In this document: positions 50,730 through 60,164 of the stretch, one piece after another
How positions within the stretch are numbered: the stretch's first letter is position 1
Layout: every line of letters starts with the position of its first letter
DNA from: Rickettsiales bacterium
GTDB lineage: Bacteria; Pseudomonadota; Alphaproteobacteria; G027485855
Assembly: GCA_027485855.1 (NCBI GenBank)
Contig: JAIXQD010000030.1
Coordinates: 62,001 to 126,000 of the forward strand
Reading direction: 5' to 3'
Length of the DNA: 64,000 nt
The notes under the pieces: generated by a model
What the model was told of the DNA's origin: nothing
Database searches by the model: none
The model's input: only the letters and a program-made list of their open reading frames with translations
Made by a program: the position numbers and the translations under genes

Positions 50730-51599
50730 ATGATTTTAGATAGCATCACCAATCCCGGTAGTCGTGTCGGCAAACCGAACGAAGATCGCTTTGGCAGCGT
50801 TGGCACTGCGCAAAATGGCGCTGCTTGGGTTATCGATGGCGCAACAGGCGTGGCCGAGCGCGAATATGTGCCCGGCTCAAATAGTGATGCCGCTTGGTAT
50901 GCCGAGCAGCTCTCGCAAGCTTTTCGGACGCAAGCGCTGAGCTTGACCAGCCCCACTGAAATCAGCCGTGCGGCCATGACTGAAATTTCAAAGCTCTACA
51001 AATCACAAGTTGATGTTGCCCAAGTGCCAGATTATGGCCTGCCAAGTGCGGCGGGTGTGTTATTGCGCTGGCAAAAAAATGACCAAGGCCTGTGGCTGCA
51101 ATCAGGGCAACTGGGCGACTGCGTGGCCTTATTGCAAACGCCCGATGGCAAGGTGCAGGCCCTTGCGCGCGATCATGCGCTGGCGAAAAACGATGCCTAT
51201 ATTGATGGCGCGGTGCGTGCCGCCCAACAACAAAGCGGCAAGGTTGAAGATTATCATGCGGCTTTGTTGCCAAGGCTGCAAAGCTCACGCGCGCGCATGA
51301 ATAAGCCCAATGGCTATTGGATTCTCAGCATCGCGCCAGAAGCCGCCGATCAGCTTAAAACCACGCAAGAGCAAATTCCGCAAGGCAGCCATTTGCTGTT
51401 GATGAGCGATGGTTTTTATCGTTTGGTTGATACATTTGCTAACTACACCGATAGCAGTCTTATCGATGCGGCACGCCGTCAGGGCTTAGCGCCGATGATC
51501 GAGGAATTGCGCACACTCGAGCAGCAAGATTCAACTGGTGCCGCGCATCCACGCGTTAAAAAATCGGATGATGCAACAGCCTTATTATTAAAACTTTAG
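50730..51599 (+). CDS. PP2C-type serine/threonine phosphatase
   Basis: 289 residues. Metal-binding motifs in order: KPNEDRFGSV, AWVIDGATGV, WLQSGQLGDCVALLQ, HLLLMSDGFYRLVD and KKSDDATALLL. No extra domain or membrane helix. GGAG lies about 10 nt before the ATG. It starts divergent from the SUF regulator and is followed after 30 nt by the DUF808 gene, probably as an operon. The target protein is unknown and no partner kinase is seen in this window. Confidence 0.88.
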   Translation: MILDSITNPGSRVGKPNEDRFGSVGTAQNGAAWVIDGATGVAEREYVPGSNSDAAWYAEQLSQAFRTQALSLTSPTEISRAAMTEISKLYKSQVDVAQVPDYGLPSAAGVLLRWQKNDQGLWLQSGQLGDCVALLQTPDGKVQALARDHALAKNDAYIDGAVRAAQQQSGKVEDYHAALLPRLQSSRARMNKPNGYWILSIAPEAADQLKTTQEQIPQGSHLLLMSDGFYRLVDTFANYTDSSLIDAARRQGLAPMIEELRTLEQQDSTGAAHPRVKKSDDATALLLKL

Positions 51600-51615
51600 A
51601 TATTAAAACTTTAGC
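51586..51615. repeat. 15-bp tandem duplication over the PP2C stop
   Basis: tattaaaactttaga (51586-51600) and tattaaaactttagc (51601-51615). The first copy holds the PP2C stop codon TAG, so the second repeats it. Confidence 0.9.
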
Positions 51616-51629
51616 TCTAGGAGAGACAT

Positions 51630-53003
51630 ATGCCAAGCAGTGGGATTTTTGCTATAATTGGTGAAGTCGTCAAAAAAATGTCGATTATCGCCGATGATAT
51701 TGCCGTTGCGGCCAAGCCTTTATCTAAGGCCAGCGGCAAACTTGGCGCTATTGTGGTTGATGATGGCGCTGTTACGGCAAAAGGCTTGGGCGGCGTTGCG
51801 CAAGAGCGCGAACTGGCCATGATTGGTAAACTCGCCACCATTTCATTTTTTGGCAACAAGCTGTTATTGGGTGCAGGTTTTATTGCGCTTAATGCGTTTG
51901 CGCCCGCAGTTACGCCCATTATACTTTTAGCGGGTGGCGCTTATCTGGCCTATGAATCAGCTGCCGAAGTGAAGGAAAAATTACCCCATGCGGCAAAATG
52001 GCTAGGCCATAAAGTTGGTTTTATTAAAGATAAACCAGTGGCCAGTAACTATAAAAACGAAGAGCAAGAGCCCGGCTGGTTTGAGCGGCAACTCGGTAAG
52101 ATGGATGCATCGAAAAAACCATGGGTGCGCAAAGTGGCTGCATGGTTTGGCACGGGTCATGAGCGCCGCGTGATTAGCGACCTTACCACCAAGGACACAA
52201 TTTTATCGGCCGAGATTATCGTCATCTCGATGAAATATATGTTGGCCGGTGGCGCGGCTATAAGCCTTGGCGTATTGTCAGCCAATTTGCTGGCAATAGG
52301 CGTTATTGCGACAGCACTGGTTTATGGTGTGGTGGCAGGCGTGGTGCGCACCGATAATATGGCGGCGGCCCTTGCTAGAACCGAAGGGCAAAGTTGGTTT
52401 GCCAAAGCCAAGCGCGGCTTGGGCTATGGTATAACGCAAGCCTTCCCCTATGCTATGACCGGTATTGGCATGTTAGGCATTGCCGCCATGGGTTGGATTG
52501 GTGGCGCGATTGTGCTGGGTGGCTTGGGCCTGACCGCTTTGCCTTTTGCCGGCACTTTGTTGGGTCAGTTGGCTTATGGCCTTGCCGCGGGTGGCGCAAT
52601 TATTGCCAGCAAATCGGCCATTGGCTTTGTTGCCAACAAAACGGGCCTCAGCAAAATTTTTGCCAAAAAGCCTGCGGCTAAAAAAAACACTGATGTAGCT
52701 ATAACTGCAGCCAAGCCCGATGCTTTGCAGCCAATGCTGGGGGCAAAAGCTGAGCCAGTTGCTGCTGCTGCCGAGCCCGCTGCTAGCCCCGCCGAGTCCG
52801 CGGGTGTTGCTGCTGCCGAGCCCGCTGCTGGCGTTAATGTCGCAGCCGAGCCCGCTGCTAGCCCCGCCGAGTCCGCTGGTGTTGTTGCAGCCGAGTCCGC
52901 TGCTAGCCCCGCCGAGTCCGCGGTCGAGACTTCTGGTGTTGGCACAAAAAGGCCGGTGCCACCCGTAAACGCCGCATCAGCGCCGCCAAAAGCCGCGCCC
53001 TAA
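51630..53003 (+). CDS. DUF808 inner-membrane protein with a repeated Ala/Pro/Glu tail
   Basis: 457 residues. IADDIAVAAKPLSKASGKLG, VVDDGAVTAKGLGGVAQERE and LKDTILSAEIIVIS-like sequence match the DUF808 (YedI) family. Several membrane helices follow (ITPIILLAGGAYLAYES; LGVLSANLLAIGVIATALVY; GWIGGAIVLGGLGLTALPFA). Family members are usually near 300 residues; the extra C-terminal ~110 are a basic segment then repeats of AEPAASPAESAGV (52757-52935). AGGAGAG precedes the ATG. Function of DUF808 unknown. Confidence 0.85.
   Translation: MPSSGIFAIIGEVVKKMSIIADDIAVAAKPLSKASGKLGAIVVDDGAVTAKGLGGVAQERELAMIGKLATISFFGNKLLLGAGFIALNAFAPAVTPIILLAGGAYLAYESAAEVKEKLPHAAKWLGHKVGFIKDKPVASNYKNEEQEPGWFERQLGKMDASKKPWVRKVAAWFGTGHERRVISDLTTKDTILSAEIIVISMKYMLAGGAAISLGVLSANLLAIGVIATALVYGVVAGVVRTDNMAAALARTEGQSWFAKAKRGLGYGITQAFPYAMTGIGMLGIAAMGWIGGAIVLGGLGLTALPFAGTLLGQLAYGLAAGGAIIASKSAIGFVANKTGLSKIFAKKPAAKKNTDVAITAAKPDALQPMLGAKAEPVAAAAEPAASPAESAGVAAAEPAAGVNVAAEPAASPAESAGVVAAESAASPAESAVETSGVGTKRPVPPVNAASAPPKAAP
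52757..52935. repeat. In-frame tandem repeats coding the DUF808 tail
   Basis: gccgagcccgctgctagccc with ccgccgagtccg is repeated about four times with variable linkers, giving AEPAASPAESAGV-type units. Confidence 0.85.
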
Positions 53004-53117
53004 CAAGGCAGCTTAACTGCGTCCTAACCCGCGCCCTAATCATTAAGGGTGGGGGGCTGTTAAGCTCTGCTTGTTTGCGCCTCTTGTTTCTGGGTGGGCT
53101 TACGGTTATGCTTTGGC

Positions 53118-54071
53118 ATGAGCTGTTTACTGATTACCCATGAAGCCTGCCAATGGCATGAGACGCCGAAGGGCCATGTTGAATCGCCCGCGCGTTTGCA
53201 GTTTATTTTGCGTGCCTTAGCGCCGCTAAAACTGCCGCGGCATGATGCCTCGATGATTGCGCCCGAGCATTTAAGGCTTGTGCATACCGACGCTTATATT
53301 AACGGCATCATTCAGCAATTAAGCGAGCAGGATGAGGGCGTCATTGACGCCAATGAGGATATTTTCTTTAGCCCCGGCACGCATGAGGCCGCGTTACGCG
53401 CGGCTGGCGCCGGCATCGATGCGGTTAATGTTGTGCTATCGGGGCAATATAACCGCGTATTTTGCGCGGTGCGCCCGCCAGGGCATCATGCCGAGCCCGA
53501 CCGCGCCATGGGCTTTTGCTATTTCGCCAATGCCGCCATTGCGGCCGCTTATGCTTTAACCAAGCCCGGCATAGAGCGCGTGGCCGTGATTGATTTTGAT
53601 GTGCATCATGGCAATGGCACCGAGGTTTGGGCCCGCACCGAGCCGCGCGCATTTTTTGCCAGCTCACAGCAAATGCCGCTTTATCCGGGCACGGGCGACC
53701 CTGCCGATCATGGCCCCCATAACAACATATGCAATATGGCACTGGCTGCGGGCGATGGTCGGGTGCAGTTTCGGGCGGTGTGGCAAAAGGCTTTAGCGCG
53801 TTTGGCCCAATTTAAGCCGGATATTATTTTTATCTCAGCAGGCTTTGATGCCCACGAGGCCGACCCTCTGGCGCAAATTAATCTCAGCGAAAATGATTAT
53901 AGCTGGATTACCGCGCAGCTGGTGCAAATCGCCCAGCAGCATGCGCAAGGCCGCGTTATCTCTTTGCTTGAGGGCGGCTATGATGTTGAGGCTTTGGCGC
54001 GCTCGGTTGTGGCCCATGTTGAGGTTTTAATGGGCCAAAACACTCTTGCCCCTAATGCCGTTAGCGCTTAA
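53118..54071 (+). CDS. Histone-deacetylase-family (class II type) hydrolase
   Basis: 317 residues from the ATG at 53118. HETPKGHVESPARLQFIL, VRPPGHHAEPDRAMGFCYFA (tandem His), VIDFDVHHGNGTE (zinc Asp and His) and FISAGFDAHEADPL (second Asp) are complete, so it should be an active zinc deacetylase, probably acting on acetylated lysine or a polyamine. In Alphaproteobacteria this gene often precedes xseB and ispA, as here. Confidence 0.94.
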   Translation: MSCLLITHEACQWHETPKGHVESPARLQFILRALAPLKLPRHDASMIAPEHLRLVHTDAYINGIIQQLSEQDEGVIDANEDIFFSPGTHEAALRAAGAGIDAVNVVLSGQYNRVFCAVRPPGHHAEPDRAMGFCYFANAAIAAAYALTKPGIERVAVIDFDVHHGNGTEVWARTEPRAFFASSQQMPLYPGTGDPADHGPHNNICNMALAAGDGRVQFRAVWQKALARLAQFKPDIIFISAGFDAHEADPLAQINLSENDYSWITAQLVQIAQQHAQGRVISLLEGGYDVEALARSVVAHVEVLMGQNTLAPNAVSA

Positions 54072-54082
54072 TCTCTATCTCC

Positions 54083-54322
54083 ATGACTACAGCAAAAGCC
54101 AAAGATATTGACACGCTCTCCTTCGAGGAGGCCATGGCCGAACTTGAGACGCTGATAAAGCAACTCGAGGAGGGCAAGGTTAAGCTCGATGAAGCCATCA
54201 CCGCTTATGAGCGCGGCACTTTGCTGCGCCGCCATTGCGAGGCGCGCTTGCGTGAGGCCGAGATGAAGGTTGAGCAAATTCAAGCCAGCGAACAAGGCGT
54301 CAGCACCAAGTCCTTTACTTAA
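54083..54322 (+). CDS. xseB: Exodeoxyribonuclease VII small subunit
   Basis: 79 residues. LSFEEAMAELETLIKQLEEG, KVKLDEAITAYERGTLLRRH and CEARLREAEMKVEQI cover the whole family pattern, a helical hairpin that binds XseA. 11 nt after the HDAC gene and 33 nt before ispA. Confidence 0.96.
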   Translation: MTTAKAKDIDTLSFEEAMAELETLIKQLEEGKVKLDEAITAYERGTLLRRHCEARLREAEMKVEQIQASEQGVSTKSFT

Positions 54323-54355
54323 CATTCACCTCTTACCGTTACAGGCGGTTTTGCC

Positions 54356-55249
54356 ATGCCCTCAATTGATCCATTACTGCTCGATAAAATGGCGGTTGCC
54401 GCCCAAGCCGTTGACCGGATGATGGATAAGCTTTTGCCTAAAAGCGACATGGCCGAAGGCAAACTCTACGAGGCCATGCGTTATGGCACTTTAGCGGGCG
54501 GCAAACGCTTGCGGCCATTTTTGGTGATGTCGGGCGCGCGTATTTTTGGTGTCGATGAGATTTGCGCCTTACGTGTGGCAGCGGCGGTTGAGTTTGTGCA
54601 TTGCTATTCGCTCATGCATGATGATTTACCCGCGATGGATAACAGCGATTTACGCCGCGGCAAACCCACAGTGCATAAAGCCTTTGATGAAGCCACGGCG
54701 ATTTTGGCCGGTGACGGGCTGCTCACTTTTGCTTTTGAAGTGCTGGCCGATGCCGCCACCCACACCGACCCCACCGTGCGCACCAACCTGATTAGTGGCT
54801 TAGCCAAAGCTTCAGGCCCTAATGGTTTGGTGGGTGGACAAATGATGGATTTATTGGCTGAAACCACGCCTTTTGATATTGGCGCCATCACCCGCCTGCA
54901 ACGCATGAAAACCGGCGAGCTGATTGCCTATGCCGCATCGGCTGGCGCTATTTTGGGCCGCGCCAACCCCGCACATAAACATGCTTTGGCCGCCTTTGCG
55001 CATGATTTGGGCCTGACCTTCCAGATTATGGATGATGTGCTTGATGCCACGGCCACGCGGGAGCAAATGGGCAAGCCCGTGCGCGCTGACGCTAAAAAAG
55101 CCACCTTTGTTTCAATTTTAGGGGCCGAGCGGGCGCGCGCGCAAGCCGAGCTTTTGTGTGAGCAAGCCTGCCGTCATCTTAAAATCTTTGATGGCCGCGC
55201 CGAAGACATGGCCGAAGTGGCCCGCTTTGTTGTGGCCCGCAACGGCTAG
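54356..55249 (+). CDS. ispA: Farnesyl/geranyl diphosphate synthase
   Basis: 297 residues. First Asp-rich motif DDLPAMD with RRGKPTVHKAF, preceded by GGKRLRPFLV; second motif in LTFQIMDDVLD. Builds C15 isoprenoid chains for quinones and undecaprenyl phosphate. dxs, a usual next gene, is not present; sppA converges instead. The stop codon sits in a 12-bp duplication (acggctagagtt at 55242-55253, then acggctag). Confidence 0.95.
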   Translation: MPSIDPLLLDKMAVAAQAVDRMMDKLLPKSDMAEGKLYEAMRYGTLAGGKRLRPFLVMSGARIFGVDEICALRVAAAVEFVHCYSLMHDDLPAMDNSDLRRGKPTVHKAFDEATAILAGDGLLTFAFEVLADAATHTDPTVRTNLISGLAKASGPNGLVGGQMMDLLAETTPFDIGAITRLQRMKTGELIAYAASAGAILGRANPAHKHALAAFAHDLGLTFQIMDDVLDATATREQMGKPVRADAKKATFVSILGAERARAQAELLCEQACRHLKIFDGRAEDMAEVARFVVARNG

Positions 55250-55271
55250 AGTTACGGCTAGTCACCCTCTC

Positions 55272-55300
55272 AAAAAAAACTGCGGCTTATTTAGCCGTAG
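55272..55300 (-). terminator. Rho-independent terminator of sppA
   Basis: ctgcggct (55280-55287) pairs with agccgtag (55293-55300) with one G-U; on the minus strand it is followed by TTTTTTTT (55272-55279). It may also act on ispA from the other side, more weakly. Confidence 0.88.
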
Positions 55301-55301
55301 C

Positions 55302-57068
55302 TTATTTCACTGCAATCGGCGGCATTTGTAAGGCAGCAGGCGGCTGCATCATGAGCGCCAATGGCGCTAATGCGGCCAGCGCTTTGGTAAACTGGCCAAA
55401 GCTGATTTGGCTATTCAGAAAATGCTGCGCCACTTCTAAAACTTCATCGCGTAGGCTGCGCTCGGGCGGGTAGGGCACAATCGCCACGCGCTCGCCATCG
55501 GGTATTTTGGCCAATGTGCGCGCGGCCTTAAAGGCCTCTGGTAAGCCGCCGAGCTCATCAACCAAGCCCAGCGCTTTGGCTTCGCTACCCAGCCACACCC
55601 GCCCTTTGGCAATATCGGCCATTTTTTCGGGCGGAATTTTGCGCGCCTTACTCACACGATTGGTAAATTGGTTATAAAGCTGGTCCATCAGCGCATTGAT
55701 GCGCACCTCTTGCGCCGGCGTATAGCGCGACAGTGGCGACCAAATACCGGCATTGCCAATGCCGCCATCAATAAAGGCCGTGCCGATTTGCCATTCTTTA
55801 GCGGCATCTTCTACCACCATTTTGCCGCCAACAACCCCAATAGAGCCAGTGAGTGTGGCGGGTAGGGCTAAAATCCTATCGGCATTCATGGCAATCCAAT
55901 AGCCGCCACTCGCGGCCACATCGCCCATGCTCACCACCACGGGTTTGTGTTTTTTCTGAGCGCGCACAACAAGCCGCCTGATGGTTTCGCTGGCAACAGG
56001 CGTGCCACCAGGGCTATTGATGCGCAGCACAATGGCTTTCACGGCTTTTTCGTCCATAGCTGCGGTAAAAGCATCGGTCATGGTATCGGCGCCGATGGTG
56101 GTGTTGCCCAATTGGCTATAATCGCTTTCGCCATTCATAATGGCGCCGCTGGCGGTAATGAGCGCAATAATTTTATCATCCTTGGGGGCGGGTAGCTCAT
56201 CGTGGCGCGCATAAAGATAATCTTGCCAATGCACTTGCTGGCTATCTTTACCGGCTTGTTTTTTAGCGGTCTTTATCGCCACATCGGCATATTGAATGCG
56301 GTCGATGAGTTTGGCCTCTTTGGCCTCTGTGGCGGTAAAGGGGCCTTTGGCCAAAAGGCTTTGCACAGTGGCGGGCGGCAGCTTGCGGCCTTCGGCTATG
56401 GCCGTAATAAGCTGTTGATTAAGGCCACCCACCATGCGCTCAAGCATTTGTTTGTTGGCGGGCGTGATATTTTTATGGGTAAAATTCTCAAAGGCCGTTT
56501 TAAATTCGGCGCGCTGCATAATTTGTGGGGTTATGCCAAAGCGATCGAGCAGGGCCCGAAAAAACGGCATCTCGGCGGCAATGCCCGTAAGCCCTACCAT
56601 ACCCGCTGGCTGTAGCCAAATTTGATTAAAGCCAGTAGCTAAATAATAGCTGCTATTGGCCGCGCTCAGCTCACCAAAACTATGCGCAAAGGCAAAAGTG
56701 GTTTTACCCGCAGCGCTGAGGGACACAAAAGCCGCGCGTAGCTCTTGTGCGGTGGCGGGGGGCATTTGCCAATCGCCCAAACGCACCAGCACCGTTTTAA
56801 CGCGGCTATCTTGTGCGGCCAGCTCAAGCGCGCCTAAAAGTTCAGGCAGGCTCGGCTGATAGCCATGTAAAGCAACACTAATGGGGTTACTGCTGCCGCT
56901 ATCGCCAAAAGGCTGATCGAGATCGACTTGCAGCACAATATTATCTTTAAGCGTCATGCCATGGTCACGGCTGAGCGCCGATATCCAGCCCAATGTGGCC
57001 ATAATTACCATAAAGCCACCAATAAAGGTAAAGCTGCGCAAAATATATTTTTTAATGGTTTGCCACAT
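55302..57068 (-). CDS. sppA: Signal peptide peptidase SppA, 67-kDa type
   Basis: 588 residues, N-terminal membrane helix (FTFIGGFMVIMATLGW), then two ClpP-like domains. Catalytic Lys190 in MQRAEFKTAFENFTHKNI and Ser387 in GDVAASGGYW; INSPGGTPVASETIRR and LPATLTGSIGVVGGKM complete the second domain. Degrades cleaved signal peptides at the periplasmic face. It follows aroC by 6 nt, making a fabI-aroC-sppA run. Confidence 0.95.
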   Translation of the reverse strand: MWQTIKKYILRSFTFIGGFMVIMATLGWISALSRDHGMTLKDNIVLQVDLDQPFGDSGSSNPISVALHGYQPSLPELLGALELAAQDSRVKTVLVRLGDWQMPPATAQELRAAFVSLSAAGKTTFAFAHSFGELSAANSSYYLATGFNQIWLQPAGMVGLTGIAAEMPFFRALLDRFGITPQIMQRAEFKTAFENFTHKNITPANKQMLERMVGGLNQQLITAIAEGRKLPPATVQSLLAKGPFTATEAKEAKLIDRIQYADVAIKTAKKQAGKDSQQVHWQDYLYARHDELPAPKDDKIIALITASGAIMNGESDYSQLGNTTIGADTMTDAFTAAMDEKAVKAIVLRINSPGGTPVASETIRRLVVRAQKKHKPVVVSMGDVAASGGYWIAMNADRILALPATLTGSIGVVGGKMVVEDAAKEWQIGTAFIDGGIGNAGIWSPLSRYTPAQEVRINALMDQLYNQFTNRVSKARKIPPEKMADIAKGRVWLGSEAKALGLVDELGGLPEAFKAARTLAKIPDGERVAIVPYPPERSLRDEVLEVAQHFLNSQISFGQFTKALAALAPLALMMQPPAALQMPPIAVK

Positions 57069-57074
57069 GGGCTT

Positions 57075-58184
57075 TTATTCCTTTTCAGTAATATGCCAGG
57101 CGCCGGTTAAGGCGCGCCCGCGCAAAGCGGCATCGGCTAAAACACAAGCCAGCATGGCGCTGGCAATGGGGGCGGCTCTTATGCCCACACAAGGGTCATG
57201 GCGGCCCGTGCTGCTGATGGTGGTGGGCGTGGCATCGGGCGTGACGGTGGGTTGGCTTATGCGAATAGAGCTGGTGGGCTTTACCGCAAACCGCGCCACA
57301 ATGGGCTGGCCGGTGCTGATGCCGCCCAAAATGCCGCCATTATGATTGCCAGCAAACTCAATGCCACTATGACCTTGCTGCATAATATCGGCCGATTGGT
57401 GCCCTTCAAGGCCGGCCAGCGCAAAACCACTGCCAATTTCTACGGCTTTTACGGCATTGATGCTCATGAGTGCCGCAGCAATCTCAGCATCGAGCTTTTG
57501 GTAAATAGGGTCGCCCCAGCCAGCGGGCACGCCCTGCGCTTGCACTTGCAACACCGCCCCAAGTGAGGTGCCTGCGCTACTTGCGGCATCAAGGGCGTTT
57601 TGCCAAACCTCAATCATGCTGGCATCGGCGGCAAAAAATGGGTTTTGTGATACTTGTGCCCAATCATCTTGCACCCAATCTTCTGGCGCTTTCGTGCTGG
57701 CATGCGGGCCAATTTGTATCACGGCCGCTTCAATTTTTATGCTATCGCCTAAAATGCGCCGTGCGACAGCGCCTGCGGCCACGCGTGCCACCGTTTCGCG
57801 CGCGCTCGCCCGGCCACCCCCACGCGGGTCACGATGGCCATATTTTTTATCGTAGGTGTAATCGGCATGGCCCGGGCGATAGGCTTTGGCAATGTCGTTA
57901 TAATCGGCAGAGCGCGCATCGGTATTGGGAATCAACAAGGCCACCGGCGTGCCTAAAGTGCGCCCTTGATAAACGCCTGATAAAATCTGTACGCGGTCAG
58001 GTTCTTGACGGGGGCTGACAAAACGGTTTTGCCCCGGCCGCCGCGCATCAAGAAATTGCTGAATATAAGGCTCATCAAGCGCAAGGCCGGGGGGCACACC
58101 ATCGATAACGACACCCATGGCCACGCCATGACTTTCGCCAAAGCTGGTAAAGCGAAAAAATTGCCCCCAACTATTGCTGGCCAA
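57075..58184 (-). CDS. aroC: Chorismate synthase
   Basis: 369 residues. [60 protein letters not shown] and [17 protein letters not shown] are the FMN and EPSP sites; [17 protein letters not shown] closes the C-terminus. Final shikimate step, using the product of the aroA gene at 13165. 3 nt after fabI. Confidence 0.97.
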   Translation of the reverse strand: MASNSWGQFFRFTSFGESHGVAMGVVIDGVPPGLALDEPYIQQFLDARRPGQNRFVSPRQEPDRVQILSGVYQGRTLGTPVALLIPNTDARSADYNDIAKAYRPGHADYTYDKKYGHRDPRGGGRASARETVARVAAGAVARRILGDSIKIEAAVIQIGPHASTKAPEDWVQDDWAQVSQNPFFAADASMIEVWQNALDAASSAGTSLGAVLQVQAQGVPAGWGDPIYQKLDAEIAAALMSINAVKAVEIGSGFALAGLEGHQSADIMQQGHSGIEFAGNHNGGILGGISTGQPIVARFAVKPTSSIRISQPTVTPDATPTTISSTGRHDPCVGIRAAPIASAMLACVLADAALRGRALTGAWHITEKE

Positions 58185-58187
58185 GTG

Positions 58188-59048
58188 TTACTCGCTGCTT
58201 TTCATGGTGCTGAGCAGCTGCACCACTTGTGGTGCGGCATCCACCGCCATCATGCCGACGCAGTGATAGCCGCTATCAACATGGTGCACCTCGCCCGACA
58301 CGCCGCGGCCAAGGTCAGACAGCAAATAAAGCCCCGACATGCCCACATCATTTTGCGTGACATTGCGACGCAGCGGTGCGTTCAGCTCATTCCAGCGCAA
58401 AATATAGCGGAAATCGCCAATACCCATGGCCGCTAAAGTTTTAATGGGGCCGGCTGAAATCGCATTAACCCTTATGCCGCGTGGGCCTAAATCCATGGCT
58501 AAATAACGCACTGAGGCCTCTAAGGCCGCTTTCGCCACACCCATGACGTTATAATGCGGCACGACGCGCTCGGCACCAAGATAGCTGAGGGTGAGCAAGC
58601 TGCCGCCATTTTTAAGCAAGGGTGCTGCTTTGCGGCACACATGCGTAAATGAGTAGCAAGAAATATCGAGCGTGCGCAGAAAATTGCCGCGTGAAGTATC
58701 GAGGTACAGCCCATCGAGCTCATTTTTGTCGGAAAAGGCAATGGCATGCAGCACAAAATCGAGCTGGCCCCATTGGTTTTCAATGGTTGAAAAAACCGTG
58801 TCAACACTGGCTTCATCGGTGACATCGCACGGCACAATGATGCTGGCCTTGAGGCTTTCAGCCAAAGGAATAACCCGCTTACCCAGCGCATCGGCCTGAT
58901 AGGTAAAGGCGAGTTCCGCGCCTTGTGCAGCACAGGCTTGCGCAATGCCCCAAGCAATCGAGCGCTCATTGGCAACGCCCATAATCAGGCCGCGCTTGCC
59001 GCGCATTAGCTCGCCCGTGGGCAGCGGAAAAAAGTTTTCTTGGCTCAT
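58188..59048 (-). CDS. fabI: Enoyl-ACP reductase FabI (NADH)
   Basis: 286 residues. RGLIMGVANERSIAWGIAQA (cofactor loop), FVLHAIAFSDKNEL, SYLGAERVVPHYNVMGVAKA with catalytic Tyr and Lys, and GIRVNAISAGPIKTLAAMGI. Last reduction in each fatty-acid elongation cycle. A tandem repeat of acctcttaaaacctt and acctctaaaacctt (59053-59081) lies in its leader. Confidence 0.97.
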   Translation of the reverse strand: MSQENFFPLPTGELMRGKRGLIMGVANERSIAWGIAQACAAQGAELAFTYQADALGKRVIPLAESLKASIIVPCDVTDEASVDTVFSTIENQWGQLDFVLHAIAFSDKNELDGLYLDTSRGNFLRTLDISCYSFTHVCRKAAPLLKNGGSLLTLSYLGAERVVPHYNVMGVAKAALEASVRYLAMDLGPRGIRVNAISAGPIKTLAAMGIGDFRYILRWNELNAPLRRNVTQNDVGMSGLYLLSDLGRGVSGEVHHVDSGYHCVGMMAVDAAPQVVQLLSTMKSSE

Positions 59049-59052
59049 CTCT

Positions 59053-59081
59053 ACCTCTTAAAACCTTACCTCTAAAACCTT
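59053..59081. repeat. 14-15-bp tandem duplication in the fabI leader
   Basis: acctcttaaaacctt (59053-59067) is followed by acctctaaaacctt (59068-59081), ending 5 bp before the fabI ATG region. Confidence 0.85.
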
Positions 59082-59112
59082 ACTGCTTATAAGCGGGCGT
59101 ATCATAGACGGG

Positions 59113-59160
59113 CTTGCGGCTTATTCCAAGCCTGCTTTGCGGCTTATTCTAGGCCCGCTT
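59113..59160. repeat. 23-bp tandem duplication over the dnaJ-like stop
   Basis: A gcggcttatt-containing unit is present twice with a partial third (59113-59160); the second copy contains the stop codon of the DnaJ gene at 59144. Confidence 0.85.
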
Positions 59161-60145
59161 TGCGTCTGGGGTGGTAGGGGGATTTAGCCTCATGTTTTTC
59201 AATGTTTTTTATCAGTTCATCATCCATTTTTTCGGGCAAAACCACTTTCAGTGTTACATATTGGTCGCCTTCTTGACCATCGCGGCTTAGGCCTTTGCCT
59301 TTTAGCCTCAGCACTGTGCCGCTATTGCTATGCGGCGGAATGGTGAGCGTGACTGCGCCCTCAAGCGTTGGGGTTTTAATTTTTGTGCCTAGCACGGCCT
59401 CGGCCAAAGTGACGGGCAGGTCTAAATGTAAATCGAGCCCTTTTAAGGTAAAATAAGCGTGCGGCGCTACATGCACTGTAACCAAAGCATCGCCCGCCAT
59501 GCCGGCACCAAGGCCGGTTAAGCCTTGCCCCTTAAGGCGCAGCACAGTGCCATCGGCGGTGGCGGGTTTAATGCCAACATCAATCGTTTTGCCATTTTGT
59601 AAGGCGAGGCGCTGTTTGCTGCCTTTGGCCGCATCGATAAAACTGATGGTTAAATCATAGGTGACATCGCTGCCCCTAATGCGCTGGCCGGTGTCACCGC
59701 CTTTACCAGCGCGCGCACCCGCCTGACCACCGCGTGCTGTGCCGAAAAGCTCGGCAAAAATATCATCGGTGAAGCTGCCACCACCAGCAAAACCACCAAA
59801 ATCTTTAGCGAAATCGCCATTACCTGCGCCACCACCACCCGTGCGCCGCCCGCCACTGCTGAAGCCACTCCCAAAGCCACTGCCAAACCCGCCGCCAAAG
59901 CCACCACCAGCGCGCTCATTGCCTTGTGCGTCAATCTCGCCTCGATCAAAGCGCGCGCGTTTTGCTGGGTTAGAGAGCAGGTCGTAAGCGGCATTAATAT
60001 CTTTGAAGCGCTGCTCAGATTTTTTATCGCCCGGGTTGCGGTCGGGGTGCGATTCTTTGGCCATGCGCCGAAAGGCGGTTTTTATATCTTCGGCGCTGGC
60101 GTTACGCGGCACAGCCAGCACGCTATAGGGGTCACGCAAAGTCAT
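59144..60145 (-). CDS. DnaJ-family co-chaperone (CbpA-like, no zinc finger)
   Basis: 333 residues. J domain 1-70 with the HPD motif (AKESHPDRNPGDKK), then a long Gly/Phe/Ser region (GGGFGGGFGSGFGSGFSSGG), and the C-terminal substrate domain (DVTYDLTISFIDAAKGSKQR, DALVTVHVAPHAYFTLKGLD, VTLAEAVLGTKIKTPTLEG). The Cys-rich zinc domain of DnaJ is absent, so this is a CbpA-like type II protein that would stimulate DnaK. Confidence 0.93.
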   Translation of the reverse strand: MTLRDPYSVLAVPRNASAEDIKTAFRRMAKESHPDRNPGDKKSEQRFKDINAAYDLLSNPAKRARFDRGEIDAQGNERAGGGFGGGFGSGFGSGFSSGGRRTGGGGAGNGDFAKDFGGFAGGGSFTDDIFAELFGTARGGQAGARAGKGGDTGQRIRGSDVTYDLTISFIDAAKGSKQRLALQNGKTIDVGIKPATADGTVLRLKGQGLTGLGAGMAGDALVTVHVAPHAYFTLKGLDLHLDLPVTLAEAVLGTKIKTPTLEGAVTLTIPPHSNSGTVLRLKGKGLSRDGQEGDQYVTLKVVLPEKMDDELIKNIEKHEAKSPYHPRRKAGLE

Positions 60146-60164
60146 GCGACAATTTTAAAAGGTT

